This document shows, in pieces, positions 17,782 through 26,139 of a stretch of DNA of 64,000 nt. The DNA is taken from positions 372,001-436,000 of the forward strand of contig NZ_PUHY01000004.1 of the NCBI RefSeq assembly GCF_002967765.1, read 5' to 3'. The notes below the pieces were generated by a model, which had not been told where the DNA came from, made no database searches, and saw only the letters and a program-made list of their open reading frames with translations. Within the stretch, counting starts at the first letter, position 1, and every line of letters begins with the position of its first letter. The position numbers and the translations under genes are program-made. The DNA is from Blastopirellula marina (lineage in GTDB: Bacteria > Planctomycetota > Planctomycetia > Pirellulales > Pirellulaceae).

Positions 17782-19431
17782 TTAGGTTTCGGGGGAGCTC
17801 GTCATTGCTTCGTAATGACGCTTCACTTGTTCTGGCGCTAAGGCCTTATCATAGATGGCGATCTCGTCGATCTGCCCTTCAAATTGTCGAAAAGTACGAG
17901 ACGAATCGATCTGGCCTACGACCACAGTGTAGGCCAAGTCATCGTTGAAGCTCAACGCGTCGGAGATGCCTTTATGCTGACCGTTGACGTAGAGGTGTGT
18001 TCCTTCATTCGTCTTCACGGCCACAACATGCGTCCATAAACCAGGAATGCACGAATTCGGGCTGAACGAGTTCAAACCGCCAGCGTAAGTCTTGGCAGGA
18101 TAGCGGTAAAGCATCCGCACTGTGGCGGGACGATGGACGAGGTTGGTGCGATTCGCATATTCCAATAAACATAGGTGAGTCTGTCGTTCTGGGTCTTCTT
18201 GTTCCACAGGCAGAACACCCAGGAAAGTCCCCCAGTGCATCCGGTGAGCCCGAACCCAGAACTCGAGGGTGAACGAGCCCTTGTTCATCCCTTCGATCGG
18301 TTCGCTCAACTTCAAGTAGCGTCGTTCTCGGCTGCGTTTGAACTCCAAGGTTCCCTGCCCCATCATCAGCGAGTTATCACTCGCGAGATGAAGTTGACCG
18401 GCGTACCGATCCGACATGTGATTACGGACTAAGTCTCCTTCGATATCGCCATCCTCAAAACGCCAATAAACGATCGGCTTCTCTTGCTTGATCATCGCGG
18501 CGTAACGAGTCGAAGGGTAGAGCGAAACATCGTCGACCGGCATCACTGCGGTGCGTGATGCCTCGTTGAAGGCTGCCGAAATAACTTCAAGCTTCGTGCC
18601 CTGAAAAATGGCGGTATGGTCGGCAGAAACAAGCTCGTTCAAAAGAGTATCGCCGTTGTCCCCTAACATCGAAGCCATCACATCGCCATGGTAAACATCG
18701 ATATGCCCCGAGTCATCGGGATCGACACGGTAAACGAATTCACTCGATCCATTCGCGATCGCCGACACCGGACCGTTGAGATAAAAGTGTCTGGTTTCCG
18801 GAGGGGTAAGGACCGATGTTTGGCCACTTACCAAGGTCGCTTCCATTTCGGAAATCAGGTGCAATTCAGCAGGCCCGGTGACCTGAACCCGCACGCCGGA
18901 AACGAATTCCAATTGGATCCGGCCTCGATTCAAGCGGAGCATGCCGGGCTTCACGCGGTCGCCTACTGAAAGTGTCTTGGCATAGGTATCGCCATCGCTT
19001 AGTTCGCTCTTGGAGACAACAATCGCGATCGGCCGCGGACCACTCAATTTCGACTCGGTGTAATCGACCATTGGCTTGCCGAACACCGCCACGCGTACCG
19101 GTTCGACAAAGATCACACTGGATAGGCCGACGAGCACAAGCAAGCTTAGCGCGATCGCAACTATCATGGGCCAGCGTCGAGCGTCGGTTTGACTCGAGTG
19201 AATCGGGATCGCTGGTGCCGAGAGGAGTTGGTGTTCCAGTTGTGCTTCTAGCTCTGCCTGTTCGACATAGGCTTGTCGAAACTGGGCATCGCTTAGCAGT
19301 CGATGTTCCAATTCGGCAAGTTGCTCTGGCGTGATCTGCGATTGAGCAACGCGATCGAACGCCAAACGAGCCTCTTGTTCGAGTTTATTGGACGGGGAAG
19401 TGGGCATGGAGTGACTTTGGGGGCTATTCAT
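17782..19431 (-). CDS. FecR-like membrane protein with C-terminal LamG domain
   Basis: A 549-residue protein starting at the ATG at 19429-19431, which overlaps the end of the sigma-factor gene by 8 bases; CCCTCC at 19444-19449 is a Shine-Dalgarno on this strand. The cytosolic N-terminus (LAELEHRLLSDAQFRQAYVEQ) resembles an anti-sigma region. One transmembrane helix (WPMIVAIALSLLVLVGLSSVI) is followed by a FecR-like domain and, from about residue 330, a LamG/concanavalin-like jelly roll (GSFTLEFWVRAHRM, DEIAIYDKALAPEQV). It probably senses something outside the cytoplasmic membrane and controls the coupled ECF sigma factor. That role is inferred from the domain order and coupling. Confidence 0.87.
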   Translation of the reverse strand: MNSPQSHSMPTSPSNKLEQEARLAFDRVAQSQITPEQLAELEHRLLSDAQFRQAYVEQAELEAQLEHQLLSAPAIPIHSSQTDARRWPMIVAIALSLLVLVGLSSVIFVEPVRVAVFGKPMVDYTESKLSGPRPIAIVVSKSELSDGDTYAKTLSVGDRVKPGMLRLNRGRIQLEFVSGVRVQVTGPAELHLISEMEATLVSGQTSVLTPPETRHFYLNGPVSAIANGSSEFVYRVDPDDSGHIDVYHGDVMASMLGDNGDTLLNELVSADHTAIFQGTKLEVISAAFNEASRTAVMPVDDVSLYPSTRYAAMIKQEKPIVYWRFEDGDIEGDLVRNHMSDRYAGQLHLASDNSLMMGQGTLEFKRSRERRYLKLSEPIEGMNKGSFTLEFWVRAHRMHWGTFLGVLPVEQEDPERQTHLCLLEYANRTNLVHRPATVRMLYRYPAKTYAGGLNSFSPNSCIPGLWTHVVAVKTNEGTHLYVNGQHKGISDALSFNDDLAYTVVVGQIDSSRTFRQFEGQIDEIAIYDKALAPEQVKRHYEAMTSSPET

Positions 19432-19960
19432 CAGACAACGCAACCCTCCGCCGCACACATTGGGCGAGTCGATCACGGATTCGGTCAAGACGCCGATAGA
19501 GCGTCTTCGAGGTTGTGTTGAGTGTCTGTGCTAAATCGTTGATGGTGGTGTCAGATTCGTAGCGAGATCGCAACAGGGCCAAATCACGGGGAATGAGTTG
19601 GTCAAGGCACTTCTGGAGTGCTTGGCATCTCGCGTCAAGTTTCTCGCGAGATGCTTCGTGCGTCTCCGCCAAGGTTTGCATGACGTTCTCGGAAAAGACC
19701 ATGCGGTCCCGCGCGATCCTACGGCGGAATCGAAGGGTTTCAAAGTAAGCGAATCGCTGCGCCCAGGGGATGAATTCCCGCTCGGGATCGTATTCGTCGA
19801 ACTTCTCCCATAACAAGATGGCCGTCGCCTGCCATACCTCTTCCGCGTCATCCAGTTTGGGTACCAGCGTGCGAATATAGCGCATCAAAGGACGCTCGGA
19901 CTTCACGATCAACTCGACAAAAGGTGATCGATTGCTCCTAGTTTCACCAGGCTCAAGCAT
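19424..19960 (-). CDS. ECF-type RNA polymerase sigma factor (planctomycete-specific group)
   Basis: A 178-residue sigma-70 family protein. Region 2 is about residues 15-90 (RPLMRYIRTLVPKLDDAEEVWQATAILLWEKF, shown here in part, then FIPWAQRFAYFETLRFRR), and region 4 is about 115-170 with the helix-turn-helix TINDLAQTLNTTSKTLYRRLDRIRDRL. It heads a minus-strand operon with FecR/LamG, PSD1 and DUF1501 genes, the arrangement I recall for the ECF01-Gob type sigma factors of planctomycetes. It probably directs transcription of its own operon. The start ATG at 19958-19960 is the only one giving a full region 2. Confidence 0.92.
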   Translation of the reverse strand: MLEPGETRSNRSPFVELIVKSERPLMRYIRTLVPKLDDAEEVWQATAILLWEKFDEYDPEREFIPWAQRFAYFETLRFRRRIARDRMVFSENVMQTLAETHEASREKLDARCQALQKCLDQLIPRDLALLRSRYESDTTINDLAQTLNTTSKTLYRRLDRIRDRLAQCVRRRVALSDE

Positions 19961-20223
19961 TCGCGAGTAGTAACGATGAAAAACGGTTTCGGTACGGGGC
20001 TACTTCTATTCTACCGGAGGAGCTCAAATTCCCCGGATAAATTAGTCAGATGGTCTATTTCGTGATACTTCAGAGGGGAAATAGAGAAAAGCGAGAAAGG
20101 TTGAAAAAAAATTGGGGAATCGAGATTTTCGCGGAAGAATACCTGCGACAGAAGATCTCGTTGTTAATCTCTTTCCGAATTTTGCCTGGTCTCTACGAAC
20201 CTTATCCGAAAGGGCCATGCGGT
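19961..20223. other. Divergent region between sigma factor and DUF1559 gene
   Basis: A 263-base spacer. An open frame runs from 20050 into the DUF1559 gene, but its residues (charged, with no signal) do not fit a prepilin leader, so the spacer is treated as noncoding. It should contain promoters for both directions; none was clearly recognised. Confidence 0.4.
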
Positions 20224-21258
20224 ATGAAATCGCATAACTCTCTACGTGGTTTCACTTTAGTGGAACTGTTGGTCGTCATCGCCATCATCGGTGTGCTCGT
20301 TTCGCTGTTGCTGCCAGCGGTACAACAAGCCCGGGAAGCTGCAAGGCGGATGCAGTGCACAAACAATATGAAGCAGCTTGGTATTGCCCTGCATACCTAC
20401 CACGATCAGTTTTTAGGTTTCCCTCCAGGATCGGTTAGTTCAACGGTCCCGCGAAATGGGGGAGGGAGTGGGAATAGCTTTGGTTTTAGTTTCTACGGCT
20501 TGATGCTTCCCTTCATCGAACAAGGCCCGTTGTACGACAGTATGACCTTCGTCGGTGAGTCTCCTGGGTACATCAACGAAGGTTCTGGTAGTGCGGGCGA
20601 TTTCAACCGCCAGTACATTCTGGCTGCCGGTGCTATCGATGTGATGCGATGTCCTTCGTCGACTGGTCCGATCCAAAGCGCGAGTTCTTACGCTCCAATG
20701 GCCCATTACGCTGGCATCTCCGGATGTGCCGAGCCAACTACCTTCACCGAAAACCGAATTTCCACGGTTACGGTCTCTGGTCAACCGACATTGCTATCTG
20801 GCGGTGGAATGATGTTGCCGAACTACTCGACCGGGTTCAAGTCGTGCACCGATGGTTCGTCGAACACGCTGATCTTGGGCGAGCTTTCCGGGGCTCTGAA
20901 GCGACTCGATGGTAGCTATTCCGAGCTTTCCGCTTCGGGAACAACCCATGGTTGGCCCATGGGGAACCGCGTAACGGGTTATCCACCGAATCTCGACAAC
21001 GGTTCCAATAGCGACCAACGCTGCTTCAACATCAATACGATTCGCTATTCTCCCAACCAAGAACCGTTCGCATTTCAGGTGTTCCCTGGGATGGCCAGTA
21101 ACGTTGGAGCCAACAATCCGCTGACCTCGCGACATCCTGGCGGTGTGATGGTTTGTCATGCGGATGGTTCGATTCACTTTCTGCCGGAAACAGTTAACCT
21201 CGAAACACTCAAGCAGATGGCAACTCGCGACGACGGTCGGGTGGCAGCAAACAATTAG
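20224..21258 (+). CDS. DUF1559 protein with type IV prepilin-like leader
   Basis: A 344-residue protein starting at the ATG at 20224. A prepilin-type leader is plain: six residues, then LRG and the cleavage site G9/F10, FTLVELLVVIAIIG, with Glu at mature position 5 (E14) and a hydrophobic helix to about residue 32. PAVQQAREAARRMQC follows, the start of the DUF1559 domain, and the protein ends with the family H-x-D-G-S motif region (MVCHADGSIHFLPE). Such proteins are hugely expanded in planctomycetes and likely form pseudopilin-like surface or periplasmic structures; the exact role is unknown. No pilus machinery is nearby. A small lipoprotein gene follows 62 nt later. Confidence 0.92.
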   Translation: MKSHNSLRGFTLVELLVVIAIIGVLVSLLLPAVQQAREAARRMQCTNNMKQLGIALHTYHDQFLGFPPGSVSSTVPRNGGGSGNSFGFSFYGLMLPFIEQGPLYDSMTFVGESPGYINEGSGSAGDFNRQYILAAGAIDVMRCPSSTGPIQSASSYAPMAHYAGISGCAEPTTFTENRISTVTVSGQPTLLSGGGMMLPNYSTGFKSCTDGSSNTLILGELSGALKRLDGSYSELSASGTTHGWPMGNRVTGYPPNLDNGSNSDQRCFNINTIRYSPNQEPFAFQVFPGMASNVGANNPLTSRHPGGVMVCHADGSIHFLPETVNLETLKQMATRDDGRVAANN

Positions 21259-21320
21259 GCTGAACCGGGCGGTTTGCGTATTTTCAGTTTCACACGTGAT
21301 TCATGTGAGCGAGTTTGGTA

Positions 21321-21776
21321 ATGCGACGATTTGTATCATTGAGTTTGCTGGTTGGTACGTTGCTACTATCGGGTTGTTTTTCTGGAAGCGATTCGGGCCC
21401 AACCGGAACGGTCGATGGAAAGTTGACCAATAAAGGGAAGATACTTTCCTCCGACACGAAGGTAGTCTTCATGCATACCAGTAGCGGCGTTGCGGCTTTT
21501 GGAAGCACGCTGGAAGATGGAGCGTACAAAATCGATTCCTACAACGACGGCAACTTGCCGGTTGGTCTTTACCGCGTGATGATCCAACCCCCGGCATCGC
21601 AGCTCGGGGCGGAAGACGAGGAGCCGTCGGCCGAAGAATTGCTCGACAATCCAAACATCAACAAACCGAAGAAGACCGCAGCGGAATTCGCGTTCAAGTA
21701 TCGGCAACTTTCGACGAGCGGATTGGAATACGAAGTCAAAGAGGGTGAAAATTCGTTCGATATTGACTTAAAGTAA
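21321..21776 (+). CDS. Small secreted lipoprotein, carboxypeptidase-regulatory-like
   Basis: A 151-residue lipoprotein. The ATG at 21321 gives a compact signal with lipobox LLSGC (C19); the in-frame TTG at 21315 adds two residues and is less likely. The mature part starts with a TGTVDGKLTNKGK segment like the beta-sandwich repeats found in planctomycete carboxypeptidase-regulatory-like proteins, and the rest is acidic. It follows a DUF1559 gene, a pairing common in planctomycetes, which suggests the lipoprotein attaches to or stabilises the pseudopilin-like partner. No catalytic motif is visible. The gene ends just before a strong bidirectional terminator. Confidence 0.85.
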   Translation: MRRFVSLSLLVGTLLLSGCFSGSDSGPTGTVDGKLTNKGKILSSDTKVVFMHTSSGVAAFGSTLEDGAYKIDSYNDGNLPVGLYRVMIQPPASQLGAEDEEPSAEELLDNPNINKPKKTAAEFAFKYRQLSTSGLEYEVKEGENSFDIDLK

Positions 21777-21805
21777 CTCGCTCAATTCTCCATTCAAAGC
21801 CAAGA

Positions 21806-21844
21806 AAATAGGCCAGCGTTATTTAACATAACGCTGGCCTATTT
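21806..21844. terminator. Bidirectional intrinsic terminator
   Basis: A perfect 17-bp inverted repeat, AAATAGGCCAGCGTTAT (21806-21822) and its complement (21828-21844), encloses a 5-base loop. The A-rich left edge and T-rich right edge let it work in both directions between the convergent lipoprotein gene (ends 21776) and DUF1552 gene (ends 21883). Confidence 0.88.
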
Positions 21845-21882
21845 GTGTGAAACTTCGACCGTGGTCTACTCCCCTGCCCTTC

Positions 21883-23313
21883 TTAAGCACGGATGGTATC
21901 GGCCGAGTGAAATTCTCTCTTCTGCGGGCCCATTCGTTGCGAGACGCCCATACCTTGCAAAATAGTGTTGTAAGTATCGAGTCCTTCCGCGGCGACGTTC
22001 ATTTGTTGCCCGGTCTTGAATCGGCCATTGGCCCCGGTGATCGCATGGAAAACGCCGGAGAGTTCTCGTTTCACGTTGTTGTGGCGACCATCCCCCGATT
22101 CGGTAGAAATGGTGATCAAGGAGTTCTCGAGAATCGTCTTCCCGTTCCCTTCTACCGCGTCTTCGCCGTCAAGTAGTTTCAGGAAGTAGGCAATCTCTCG
22201 CATTTTCATGTGAACATGAGCACGCAGTTGTTCGTTCTTTTTCTTCTCGTTGAACTTGTGCCACCATTCATGGCTGCAACCTTGATCGCCGGTCGCGTTG
22301 TGTTGCTTGGCGTCGTCGAACACGAAGCGTTGTTTCCCTTCGTATTCGTACTTGCCCGTCAAGCGAATTCGCTCGCCGGCGGATAAGAAGGTGAGCGAAC
22401 CGAAACGGGTACGATCGGTTTGAATTGCCAGGGCGTACAAATCGGCCATCAAACGCCATTCCTCGGTCAATTCGTCGAGCGTAATATCGATCCCCTGCCC
22501 GCCTGGATCGGCTTCGATACCGTGAATAATGCGAGATGGAGCAGGCATCTCTCGGGCTGCTCTCCGCTCGCGAGATTCTTGGTCGTGTTTCAATGTTCGC
22601 TGCTCGAACTCGCGAATACGATCCAAATGATCGGCCAATCGGGCTTTTGAAACATCACCCAAAGGCGAATTCTGCCCTGTGTAGAACTTCGCTTGATCGA
22701 CGACGCTATCGAGTACGCTCTTGGTGATACGTTGTTGACGTGGATCAGCCTCGGCCGCTTCCTTGCCAAAGATCCGTGTGAATAGTTCGCGCGGCTTCTC
22801 TTGAATCGAAGCGGCAGGCGTTCCATCTTGAGTAAAGCTGTGGATGTATCGCACCACGCGATCATTGCGCCGGAAGAACGTACCAGCGACCAATGTCGAA
22901 ATCATCCCGGGTGGTAGTCCGTCGGCGTAATGCTCGGCTCGAACCATTTGGTCGATCGAAGGGCCTCCGGCTTTCGCCGTTCCATCGGCGGGCATGGCGA
23001 CGAACGCGGCGGCCGATCCATCGTAATGAGCATTGATGCCAGGCATGTCGCAGCGAACATGATCGACATTCTGCATCAATAGAAGTTTCTCTTTCAGCGG
23101 CTTGAGCGGTTCCAAGACACCATCGTAGCCTTCCGCTTGCAACGGTGCCGGAATGCCGAGACCGAAGAAGACGTTGAACGCGCGGACCGGGATGGCCTTC
23201 TCGCTGGCGGCCTGGGTAGGCGCGACGAGCATTTCTTCCAGAAGGGGCAAACCAATCGTCACCGAGCCAAGCCCTTTCAAGAGCGTGCGGCGGTTGATAC
23301 GTGACTTCATCAT
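21883..23313 (-). CDS. DUF1552 Tat-exported protein
   Basis: A 476-residue protein starting at the ATG at 23311-23313. It carries a twin-arginine-like signal (SRINRRTLLKGLGSVTIGLPLLEEML) and the DUF1552 body (FNVFFGLGIPAPLQAEG, LMQNVDHVRC, GPSIDQMVRAEHY, SLTFLSAGERI, and a late STESGDGRHNN motif). Function is unknown. It lies 39 nt downstream of the DUF1592-type cytochrome protein, with which DUF1552 proteins are regularly paired in planctomycetes. The pair parallels the PSD1/DUF1501 pair elsewhere in this window: one heme-motif protein followed by one Tat-exported partner. Confidence 0.9.
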   Translation of the reverse strand: MMKSRINRRTLLKGLGSVTIGLPLLEEMLVAPTQAASEKAIPVRAFNVFFGLGIPAPLQAEGYDGVLEPLKPLKEKLLLMQNVDHVRCDMPGINAHYDGSAAAFVAMPADGTAKAGGPSIDQMVRAEHYADGLPPGMISTLVAGTFFRRNDRVVRYIHSFTQDGTPAASIQEKPRELFTRIFGKEAAEADPRQQRITKSVLDSVVDQAKFYTGQNSPLGDVSKARLADHLDRIREFEQRTLKHDQESRERRAAREMPAPSRIIHGIEADPGGQGIDITLDELTEEWRLMADLYALAIQTDRTRFGSLTFLSAGERIRLTGKYEYEGKQRFVFDDAKQHNATGDQGCSHEWWHKFNEKKKNEQLRAHVHMKMREIAYFLKLLDGEDAVEGNGKTILENSLITISTESGDGRHNNVKRELSGVFHAITGANGRFKTGQQMNVAAEGLDTYNTILQGMGVSQRMGPQKREFHSADTIRA

Positions 23314-23352
23314 GGGGAGCAATCCGATAGGAAGGGTAGCAGGAAGGTGGGA

Positions 23353-25968
23353 TTAATTCGCGTCGTCAGGCTGGACGACACGTGTGGTTTGAACCAAGTC
23401 GCTGAGGACGATTGCTTTCACCAACGCGGCGTAGGTACCGCCTTGTTGCTGAGCTTGCTGGTGGATGGGGTTGAGGTACGTTTCGTCCTCCTGAACAAGG
23501 GGTCGTCCCAGGGCAAATTGTGTGATCTTGCGAGTGATGCCCATGCGCACACGTTCGCTCGAAGCAAGGATATCCATTAGTTCCTTGGATGATTGGTACG
23601 AGACAGGTTTCTCTGCGCCAGGCAAGATAATCTCGCCATCGTCACGCAGGGCATTGCCATGTTCGTCTTGCTCGTGATACACACCAATCCCATCGAACCG
23701 CTCGAGACCGAATGCGAGCGGCTCGAAGCGGGAATGGCAACCGCCGCAAGCATTGTTGTTAATACGCTGCAGCGCGACATCCCGTTTCGTAAGTCCTGGC
23801 TTCGTGGGAATCGGTGTTGTGTCTACGCACGGTGGCGGTTGACCGACACGGCTGTAAAGCAGCTCGTGCAAAATGAAAAGTCCACGTGTCACCATCGAAG
23901 CGTGATCGCCTCCCATGGTCAGGGTACTTCCTTGCGTAAGCAGACCACCGCGGTGGGGAATCTCGGTCAGATCGTACTTTTTGATCGGCTGACTTTGTGC
24001 GAGGATTTCAGACTCGCTCAGGGCTCGATCGTAAATCGCCACGCGATGAAGCGTTCCCAGCCAAGGACGATCGTTGGTCGCTTCGTTCGCCAAGACCAAT
24101 TGATAGCTGCCATCCCAGCCGACGATCGGGCCAATGTTCTTACGTTCCCCTTCTAACTTGCCGTTGATGTACAGACGCGATGTGCCCTTGGTATCGCAGG
24201 TGAAGACAACGTGCGTCTTTTCGCTACGAGCAGACTTCGGCTTACTACTCACCGAAGGAATACCGTTGCGATCGGTCCCTTTCGCACGTAGGCGGAAGTC
24301 AAACTTGTCTTTGTCCTGTCCCAGGGTGAAGTTGCGTTGGCTGGGATTATTGGAAATCGAAACGATACGGGCGGGGCCTTCCTGTTGATCGTCCGCCGGA
24401 GTCAGCCAGGCTTCGATCGTCATCTCATTCGACTTTTGAATCGCTCGCACTAAACGCTGTGGTGGCTTCTCCGTGGCGATTCGTGTTGGTTGAAGAACCT
24501 CCAGGCCATCCGTGGTCCACTGCACATTGGCAGGGCTGAAGATTCGTAATCCCAACGAAGCATCGGCGGTTAACGATTCGCGAATCCGATCACCGGAACC
24601 CGATTCAAAGTTATAAAGAGCGAGCAGTCCATCGGAAGTATTGGTTGCGATGTTGCCGCCTGCTTCCCCTTGCCCAAGCTGGTAAAAACGAGCTAAGCGA
24701 GGCGAAACAACCGTGACTTGGGCATTCATTAAGTCCGCTAATGGCCGTTTCTGCTGCCAGGCGACTTCGCGAAAGAACGCGAGTGTCTCGTCCTGCATGT
24801 CTTCGGCGAGTGCCGCATCCCAGTTGGGAAAATGCTTTTCGTTTGGACGTAGACTTTTTAGCCTACCCAGATCGAGCCACTGCTGAACAAAACGAATCGA
24901 TTGATCGACGGCTCGCGGATCGCTCAGCATCCGGTCGACCTGATGCTCGAGCTCCCTGCCCTGCAACTTGTCGGTGGAAGCCAATGCCAAAAGTGTTTCG
25001 TCTGGCGGCCCTCCCCAAACGATATAGCTGAGCCGATTCGCCAACTCAAACTGGTTGGGGCGAATCGTCGGTCCTTCGCCTGTTTGTTGTTCCAAACGAT
25101 AGATAAATCGCGGCGACTGAAGCATGGCCGTTAGTAGGTAACGAACGGCTTCGGCGTACGTTCCCTTCTCACGGCCGATAACTTGTGGAATTTGCAGATA
25201 GATCTTAACTTCTCGGTCGGTAAGCGGCCCCCGTAGCACGCGGCGTCCCATCTTCGAGATCAGCTCCCGCATGTCCTTGTCGGCGAGACTCTTTCGCTTA
25301 CTGAATTGGCTGGCAAATCGAACCGGATCGATTCGTGAGACGACCAATTCGGCCAGCTTGGCATACGCTTCGACATGTTCTAAATCGATGGTCTGCCCGT
25401 AGGCAGTGTTCGAGAATCCATCCGCGCGAACGTCTGGGGGAAGAATTTTCTGAGCGTCGAGCTCGATGTTGATTCCAAACGTTTGGCGAACGGTTTCGAT
25501 ATATTCCTGTTGCGTGAGTCGTTGGACCCAGTTCTCTGCTTTGCGCGCCAGCAGATGGGACGCAGGATCGATCTCACGTAGTGTCCAGAGGGCACCTGCG
25601 TCGAGCCACCGTTTGAGCGACTGTTTCTCTTGGGCGCTCAGTGGCGGGCGATTTTGCGGCATCTCGTCCGCTTCGATCAATTGCCAAAGTAGGCTTTCCT
25701 CGGCGTCGCCCGGCTTCCACGCAGGACCGCTTTCGCCCCCTTCCCGGGCGGACGATTGTCGGGCGAGATTTAAGTTCCCCTCTGCTTTCGCAGAAGAATG
25801 GCATTCCAGACAATGCTTCGCTAAGATCGGCGCGACTTCCGTCTCGAACAGCCGGGCGGTCTCTTGATTGTCCTGGGCGACAACTTGGCGGAAGGGCAGC
25901 AAAGCCAATAATGCCAAACTGGCAAGAAATAGCCCCCGAATAGGAAAAAAGGCCGATCGTCTCGTCAT
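23353..25968 (-). CDS. DUF1587/1592/1588/1585 cytochrome c-like protein with inserted LamG domain
   Basis: An 871-residue exported protein with a Sec signal (LFLASLALLALLPFRQVVA). A PSCyt-type heme motif CLECH (about residue 54) precedes DUF1587 (YIETVRQTFGINI), DUF1595 and DUF1592 (SPRFIYRLEQQTGEG, FELANRLSYIVWGGPPDE, FVQQWLDLGRL). Residues about 444-660 are a LamG-like jelly roll (NEMTIEAWLTPADD, HRVAIYDRALSESEI). DUF1588 follows (RGLFILHELLYSRVGQPPP) with a second CxxCH, CGGCHSRFEPLAFGLERFD, and DUF1585 ends the protein. Function is unknown. The inserted LamG suggests carbohydrate or surface binding. It is transcribed just ahead of the DUF1552 gene. Confidence 0.9.
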   Translation of the reverse strand: MTRRSAFFPIRGLFLASLALLALLPFRQVVAQDNQETARLFETEVAPILAKHCLECHSSAKAEGNLNLARQSSAREGGESGPAWKPGDAEESLLWQLIEADEMPQNRPPLSAQEKQSLKRWLDAGALWTLREIDPASHLLARKAENWVQRLTQQEYIETVRQTFGINIELDAQKILPPDVRADGFSNTAYGQTIDLEHVEAYAKLAELVVSRIDPVRFASQFSKRKSLADKDMRELISKMGRRVLRGPLTDREVKIYLQIPQVIGREKGTYAEAVRYLLTAMLQSPRFIYRLEQQTGEGPTIRPNQFELANRLSYIVWGGPPDETLLALASTDKLQGRELEHQVDRMLSDPRAVDQSIRFVQQWLDLGRLKSLRPNEKHFPNWDAALAEDMQDETLAFFREVAWQQKRPLADLMNAQVTVVSPRLARFYQLGQGEAGGNIATNTSDGLLALYNFESGSGDRIRESLTADASLGLRIFSPANVQWTTDGLEVLQPTRIATEKPPQRLVRAIQKSNEMTIEAWLTPADDQQEGPARIVSISNNPSQRNFTLGQDKDKFDFRLRAKGTDRNGIPSVSSKPKSARSEKTHVVFTCDTKGTSRLYINGKLEGERKNIGPIVGWDGSYQLVLANEATNDRPWLGTLHRVAIYDRALSESEILAQSQPIKKYDLTEIPHRGGLLTQGSTLTMGGDHASMVTRGLFILHELLYSRVGQPPPCVDTTPIPTKPGLTKRDVALQRINNNACGGCHSRFEPLAFGLERFDGIGVYHEQDEHGNALRDDGEIILPGAEKPVSYQSSKELMDILASSERVRMGITRKITQFALGRPLVQEDETYLNPIHQQAQQQGGTYAALVKAIVLSDLVQTTRVVQPDDAN

Positions 25969-26139
25969 GCTGGTTAGCCGTCAGAAAGAGACCGTAGGGC
26001 GATCTGCCGACGCCGAACGCGTGTCAAGGAAGAAATCGTTCAATGTGGGGTAATTAGATTTCTAAGCGAGCGGCGTCATGCTGTCAAATTTTCGGTCGGA
26101 ATTCCATCGGCTCGAAACATGTCTACTTAATTCGCATGC

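Noticed and set aside
20050-20223. 58-codon upstream extension of the DUF1559 protein.
   Set aside because: It would bury the prepilin leader inside the protein; such leaders must be N-terminal.
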